Source: Tanypteryx hageni
Lineage: Eukaryota > Arthropoda > Insecta > Odonata > Petaluridae
Length of the DNA: 64,000 nucleotides
NCBI GenBank assembly: GCA_028673005.1
Contig: CM054117.1
Location: forward strand, 34,568,561 to 34,632,560
Reading direction: 5' to 3'
The notes under the pieces are model-generated. The model was not told where the DNA came from, ran no database searches, and was given only the letters and a program-made list of their open reading frames with translations. Positions 58,102 to 64,000 of the stretch are shown here, piece by piece; position 1 is the first letter of the stretch, and every line of letters starts with the position of its first letter. A program made the translations under genes and the position numbers.

Positions 58102-60790
58102 ATGGCTTCCCACGCCCCTAAAATTAATAAACTTTCTTTCCTCTCGTGGAATGCCCATAGCGTCAAAAATAAAATCACTGAACTCCGAGATTTCCTCTCA
58201 ACTTCTCACTTTGATCTAATCCTCCTCCAAGAAACCCACTTAACGGTCACAAATAAACTTTACATTCCCAATTTTAAAATTTACCGGCTAGATCGCACTT
58301 CTTCCGGAGGTGGCGTGGCCATCGCCATCAGGTCAAACATCAAACATTCAGTTAGGAATTTTCCCATTATGAAATCAATAGAAGCGGTAGGAATTGTCCT
58401 TCACACCAAAATTGGCCCAATGACCATTAACTCCATTTATAAACCTTCGACTCAAAAACTTCAACTTACTGACTTACGGAACCTTTTTGCGGACAACCGA
58501 CCCGGACTATATATAGGCGACTAGAACGCAAAACATCGACACTGGGGCTGCAATGCCACCAATACGGACGGAAGACTTATCTTTAATTAATCATCCACTG
58601 ATCCAATAGCCATAATTACCCCAGACGAACCAACGCATTTTTCTTCCAACAACCCCTCCTCAGACATACTTGATTATGTCATAACCAAAAATTTTCCTAT
58701 TACTTTTACCCTAAAAGTGCTAAAAATCTTTTCCTCAGACCACTATCTAATTTTCTTTCACCTTTCTGTAGACCCATCCCAACTCCTCCCATTCCTGCCC
58801 CAACGAACAGACTGGACCAAATTTGCCTCTTTGGCAAATGAAAAAATATCCTCTCTCCTACCTCTACCCACTCCCTCTCCTACCTCAATTGATACCCGAA
58901 TAATTGAAATCCAAAATATCCTCCTCTCCTCCAAAACCTCAGCCTCCCAAACTTTTTCCCCAACCCACACCCCCATTCCGCCCATCCCTACCTCTTTGCG
59001 GGAACTAATCCAAAGAAAAAACCGCATTAGAAGACGCTGGCAAAAATACCGACAGCCATCAGACCGAAGAGACCTGACACGTCTGACCAATCAAATCAAA
59101 TTTCAAATCTGCGACTTTCAAAAACAACAGTTGTTTAATAAAATCAACTCTCTCCGCACTGACGATTGCAGCATTTGGCGTACAACCAAATCCCTCACCA
59201 AACCTTTTCCACCCACTCCTCCTCTCAAAACTGTTGACTCCGTCATTCACGACCCATTCCACAAAGCACAACTTTTTGCTGATTACCTTCAGAAAATAAT
59301 GACTCCCCCTACCTCAGCCCTCACCCCCACTGAATTAGACGCCAAAATTAACTGCTCCACCTTAGACCAGACTCCTCAACCTGCTCCCATTCAAACCTCT
59401 TATCCCGAAATTAAATCACTTCTGCATAACTTAAAAACTAAAAATGCTCCAGGCCTAGATAACATTACCAACCTCATGCTAAAAACTCTGACTTCCTCTA
59501 AGCCTTTTATTAACATCCTAACCGATCTTTTTAACAACTGCCTTCAAATTAGCTACTTCTCTCCCTTATGGAAAAACGGTAAGATTTTACTCTTCCTCAA
59601 ACCAAGCAAAGATCCCTCCTCACCTTCCAGCTATCGCCCCATCTCCCTTTTACCATCCCTCTCCAAAATTTTAGAACGCATTATTTTAAAACGCCTAACA
59701 CTTTTCATTTATGAAAACAAAATTTTAATCCCTGAAAAATGGGCTTTAGACAATACACATCGACAAATCATCAAATATTAAGGTTCACGGATAACATTGC
59801 TCGAGGCTTTAATTACGGGAAAAAATCAAAAGAAGCGGTCTTTTTAGACATCAGCAGAGCCTTTGACACTGTTTGGCACCAAGGCCTCTTACTCAAACTA
59901 TCTAGACTTGACTTTCCCATCAACCTTCAAAAACTAATCAAAAATTTTCTATCAAATCGCACTTTTCAAACCAGCATAAACTCCTCTCTATCCACCTGCC
60001 GCCCAGCTCTTACAGGAGTAACTCAGGGGGCAATATTGAGCCCAATTCTTTTCAACCTGTATATTAACGACATCCCCAAACACGTAAATACCGACCTTTT
60101 TGTTTATGCAGACGACACGGCGATAATTAGCCAATCCCTTTTCCCGGACCTGGCGACAAAAAGAATAACGACCCACTTACGACAAATCTACAACTGGACT
60201 CAGACATGGAGACTAAAAATTAACCCTGAGAAAAGTACCCACATGCATTTCACCCGCTTTAAGCGATACTCCCTTACCTCAAACCCAGAGATTGCAGGCC
60301 AAAAGATCCCACCAGTTCCGAAACACAAATTTCTCGGCATAATCCTTGACTCAATATTACTGTTTACAGCCCACTCCCAACACGCCCTTCAAAAAGCAAA
60401 ATAGCTAAATCAATCCTCTCCTCATTACTAGGACCTCACAGCAAAATAAGCCTTACCGATATAATGCGCCTCTACCTCCTTCTAATCCGCCCACATCTTA
60501 CTTACGGCAGTGAAATTTATTTAAACACTGCAAAGAAAAACAGCCAAAATAGAAAGTTTTCAATCATCCACCCTCCGCTTTATTGCCCAGCAATCCAAAC
60601 TAGTACCCATCAGAGAACTACAACTTGCCCACAATATCCCACCACTTTTAGACTTTACTAAACTGCAAGCACGCAAATTCAACCGCCGGCTCAAACTTAC
60701 CAATAACCCTTTTCTCCAAACCATATGGACCTATCACACCGCCAAACGCCACAAATACCGGATGACGAAAGATATCCTTCAGCTTTAAAT
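58102..60790 (+). pseudogene. LINE ORF2 endonuclease/RT, broken (second copy)
   Basis: Same architecture as at 12,067: endonuclease with a TAG at 58522 between GD and NAKH, fingers motifs, frameshift near 59,775, FVYADDTAI, and a second frameshift near 60,402. Confidence 0.88.
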
Positions 60791-61109
60791 TCCTGGTACC
60801 ATTATTAACCTCTTATCCCTTAACTTACTCCTATCTGTGCATAACATCAGCTTAAATAAGGTTTTTTTTTAATGGCCCTGAAAAGGTTCTAAATCCATTA
60901 TAAACCTATATGAAGATGATCGCCGCCAAACCATTACAAACTTTTTCCCCTACCTTCTTAAACCTGCATATACGCAAACTAAGCCTCACCACCATTATAT
61001 ATACCATACTCATTGTAAACATTTCCTGAAAAGGGTTGTTTTGTGATGCTCCCGATATAGATCTCTGCTCTCTACTCTCTTTTATTTTCATTTTTATTAT
61101 TTTATTATA

Positions 61110-61120
61110 TACATATATAT

Positions 61121-61178
<58 letters not shown>

Positions 61179-61215
61179 GCATATGTATATATATGTATAC
61201 ATATATATTTTAGCA
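61110..61215. repeat. (AT)n microsatellite (second copy)
   Basis: Same position as 15,076 but with interruptions (ATATAAATATATATATAATA), i.e. a different allele structure. Confidence 0.95.
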
Positions 61216-61287
61216 ATTGCATACTTTATAATTAGTTAGTTTATTTTATAAGATATTTAATTACTTATTATATTTAGTTTAGTCTTA

Positions 61288-61562
61288 GAAAGAGAAAGAA
61301 ATAATAATAATAATAACTATTGCCCATATTGTACAAAAAGCTCTACCCAATTTAAAGCTATTTTGCAAAAAAAAAAGAAAAAAGGGGGGAAAAGTAAAGA
61401 AAAAAATAATAATATTATAATAAGAAATAAATAAATAATTTTAAAAATATATATATAGTCAAAAATAAATAAATAAATAATAAAAAAGAGGTAAAAAAGG
61501 AAAAATGCAAAATAAGAAACATAATAATATATACCAAAAATAAAAATAAAAAATAACAATAG
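61288..61562. repeat. A-rich low-complexity tract (second copy)
   Basis: Duplicate of 15,255-15,530. Confidence 0.85.
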
Positions 61563-62262
61563 CTAGCTGGTATCTTTTTGACTTAACTACCTTACCAATG
61601 TACATATTTCGTATTTTTTCATGTTTATTGTATTGTATTTATATTAATTAGTAGTTATAGTAATTTTAAACTTATAAGCAAATCACAAAAACCGCAAGCT
61701 ATTAAAATGATGCAAATATAATTAACAACCCCCATTGTAATTGAGCACTTTCTGACCGGCCGGGAACGTGGGTGTTATCACGAGGGACGGCCTATATTTG
61801 TGGTAAAACTACTTACCAAGCCAACGAAGAGAGAGAAAGAGAGTGATAAGTAACATGTTTCGCGTACTTTTTCTGTAGTGTTCCGTACTATTCTACCTAG
61901 GAAAGCTACATACCTGCATACATACGAAAAAACCGACAGAAAATTTTAAGTTACAAACGGAAACAGAAGTGGATGCTAATTCCCAGAAAGTGGGGCTCTC
62001 AAAATATTCAATTATATATTTTTTAAATTCTTTGTAATAGACTTAATTACTCCCTGTGAATATTTTTTGTTAAATTGTCTTCATTATGCAAAAAATATTT
62101 TAAATAACTCTTTTAAAGATCCCTCATGAACGGCATCCTGGTTGTAGAGAGAGAAATAAGGGGTACGTGACGACATCGCATGCCTTACGTCGCTTACGAC
62201 CCTACTGAAAGCACGCAGTTTTGATAATTCGGCCTGTTGCTTTTGCTGATATCGTTGCTAAA

Positions 62263-62481
62263 ATGGAGAATATGGAAGTAAAGAAGGGTTATAAGTATTG
62301 TCTGCTGCCTCACTGATTAAATACAACGTCTAAAACCCTGAGAAAATTGTTCTTCACGCAACCGAGTTCTTTGGGAAAAAATAAGGAGCGGAGAATATTG
62401 TGGTTGAAACCCATGAGGAGATACGCATTTGATATATCGGAACGTACAGCTGCATTTGTCTGCGAGGATCATTTTAATCTA
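62263..62481 (+). pseudogene. THAP-domain exon, broken (second copy)
   Basis: Duplicate of 16231-16449 with the identical TGA at the second zinc-ligand position. The downstream TGA of the left copy has become TGG (at 62,533-62,535), lengthening the frame slightly. Confidence 0.75.
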
Positions 62482-62832
62482 AGTACTAGTTATATGTATG
62501 TACGTAATTTTATTGCCTCGTATTATATTTTATGGCTTATGTCGGCATTACATTGACGTGACGCATATATTTCTGGAGAACATTTAAAGAGTAAATTATA
62601 TTTTTATGTTTTAAAGATTAGCATATATGTTTTAACAAAACCTCCATAATGTAATATACTTATTCTAAATAGGTAAGATCAAACTTACGGAAATCGTTGG
62701 GCTATGGGTTTATTAAGCAAATAATTACTGTTGCAGTGCATATATTTAAGTACCAAGCTTTAAAGCAAATAATTCTACAAATGTTGCATATTAAGTTTGT
62801 TTTGTAATTTAAATATTTTAAGAAATTATTTC

Positions 62833-63749
62833 ACATTTTGAAGGACCATGTTTTGATAAATAAATGCAGTCATGACACTCCACAGACGTGACTAAATCTT
62901 CTTCTTCATCTACAACTACACTCATTCATAACCTCTTTATCATATTATGACTTCAGGGCAAATCTTGCCATTACAATACAATACAATTTTTTCCTTCTCT
63001 ATTCAGTTTTACAAATCCAACATCATTACTAACATAGTGTTTCCTCATTGACCTCAAAGGGAGAAAAAAGCCATAAAGGTAACGATGAAATTGGCGATAT
63101 ATATAAAACAGATATGCAGTTCTTACAAACACTTCTACAGTTTTTCTTTTCACAAGTATAGGTAATAACTAAGGCAGATAGACACTTAAAACTACGAACT
63201 TCACCTCATTTCCTGTAAAGGCAGACGATTTTGATTATTCACCGAAACCGGTCGTGTTATAATTCATATATTTGGTGAAAATTAGCGAAAGTTTAATATA
63301 AATAAAAAATAATATCAATTACTGTACATGTTATTTTATTGTGGAATTCCACGAAGCCTCGGCCTTATACTTATCGAACTATATTTTACTTACTAGATGC
63401 TAGGACAGTATGGGAAATAATACATAAATAAATATTCTATAATATTAGTTAAAACTATAGTTGTTTTCTTCATTTACTATGGGAAATCTCTTTTGAGACG
63501 TCAATCTCTCTTTTACATATCTTCTGCGTTTCAGTCGAAATAATAGTACTATTACAATAACTGAAAATAAAAACTCTACATCGAACTTGTTTTATCAATT
63601 AAATGTTATAGAAACCTATCAGCCTTCACTCCATGCATTTCAACATCTGAATATTGCTCCCTACGACTTCCAATGTACTGTAAAAGCATGTACGAATCGA
63701 CGTTGGGCAATTTATCAGATCTGACTACACGAAACCCTTCAGATGCCAT
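62833..63749 (-). pseudogene. SWIM-zinc-finger/YqaJ-associated gene, decayed (second copy)
   Basis: Duplicate of 16801-17717: exon 1 at 63749-63616, exon 2 remnant at 63052-62833, with the same frame breaks. Confidence 0.5.
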
Positions 63750-64000
63750 TTTGCAAAACACAAAATGCAGAAAGGTGCAGTACTTCTATTTCTTCTAAGG
63801 CGGCGGATAGAGGAAAACAACAGATTTATGTTTTTTAAGCTACTACTTCCATGTCGGTACAATGGATTCTAGCACGGCTAGGATGCTCGTGTGGTGCGCT
63901 GACGTCACTAAACACTCGGCACACTTCGGCTACCTATCGGATGTGATCGTGTTCGGCATTAAATCGTCCGTTTTAAATCGTTTTTTTATAAATATCTCTT

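Larger units (their letters stand above)
57286..61035 (+). mobile_element. Jockey-clade LINE, inactive (second copy)
   Basis: Duplicate of 11,251-15,000 with the same gag stop, ORF2 stop and RT frameshifts, plus a few substitutions (for example W-N-V to W-N-A in the endonuclease and N-D-L to N-D-I before PKHVN). Confidence 0.9.
46074..64000 (+). repeat. Right copy of ~46-kb-period large duplication
   Basis: Collinear repeat of 1-17,968. It probably begins at about 46,046, 28 bases before the point where base 1 of the window aligns. It continues past the window end. All elements of the left copy are present with the same disabling mutations. Confidence 0.97.

Overview
This is an AT-rich eukaryotic window, almost certainly from an arthropod. 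The genes have introns with GT-AG borders. The one coherent gene family is a secreted glycosyl hydrolase family 18 (GH18, chitinase-like) family. The rest is transposon debris typical of arthropod genomes: jockey-clade LINEs, hAT elements, MITEs and Helitron-like hairpin repeats. I cannot name the species from sequence alone. There are no operons, CRISPR arrays or bacterial signals, and I recognised no rRNA or tRNA genes.

Layout. The dominant structure is a very large, near-identical direct repeat: bases 1-17,968 recur at 46,074-64,000, where the window ends, so the period is about 46.04 kb. The repeated segment holds, in order: two Helitron-like repeats; a degenerate minisatellite-like repeat; a GH18 pseudogene (copy A, 6.5-10.6 kb) with two transposons in its 5' flank and two elements in intron 4; a third Helitron-like repeat; a dead jockey-type LINE (11.25-15 kb); AT-rich simple repeats; and a decayed convergent pair made of a THAP-domain exon (+) and a SWIM-zinc-finger-like gene (-).

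Between the two copies (18-46 kb) lies the GH18 cluster proper. It contains a 3' fragment B (-, 18.9-20.0 kb), a nearly complete nine-exon gene C (+, 23.4-28.5 kb), an orphan first exon (28.75 kb), a transposon-rich spacer (28.8-34.5 kb, several LINE fragments), a nearly complete gene D (-, 34.8-41.0 kb) inverted relative to C, an orphan 5' flank (42.6-43.1 kb), and a 3' fragment E (-, 43.9-45.0 kb). C and D form the arms of a large imperfect inverted repeat.

Biology. C reads as a protein of about 419 residues with a signal peptide and a recognisable but non-catalytic GH18 barrel. The catalytic motif DGxDxDWEYP appears as DGLVIDWIYP (catalytic Glu replaced by Ile), and the usual SxGG strand is replaced by a strand ending in a Cys-Cys pair. 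These loci therefore look like a locally expanding family of secreted chitinase-like pseudoenzymes, perhaps lectins. C and D each carry a possible lesion at the start of exon 7, so expression needs to be checked before either is called functional. A hAT transposon buried antisense in intron 4 of A, C and D shows that these loci descend from one ancestor that already carried it. The 46-kb duplication is either very recent or an uncollapsed haplotype in the assembly.
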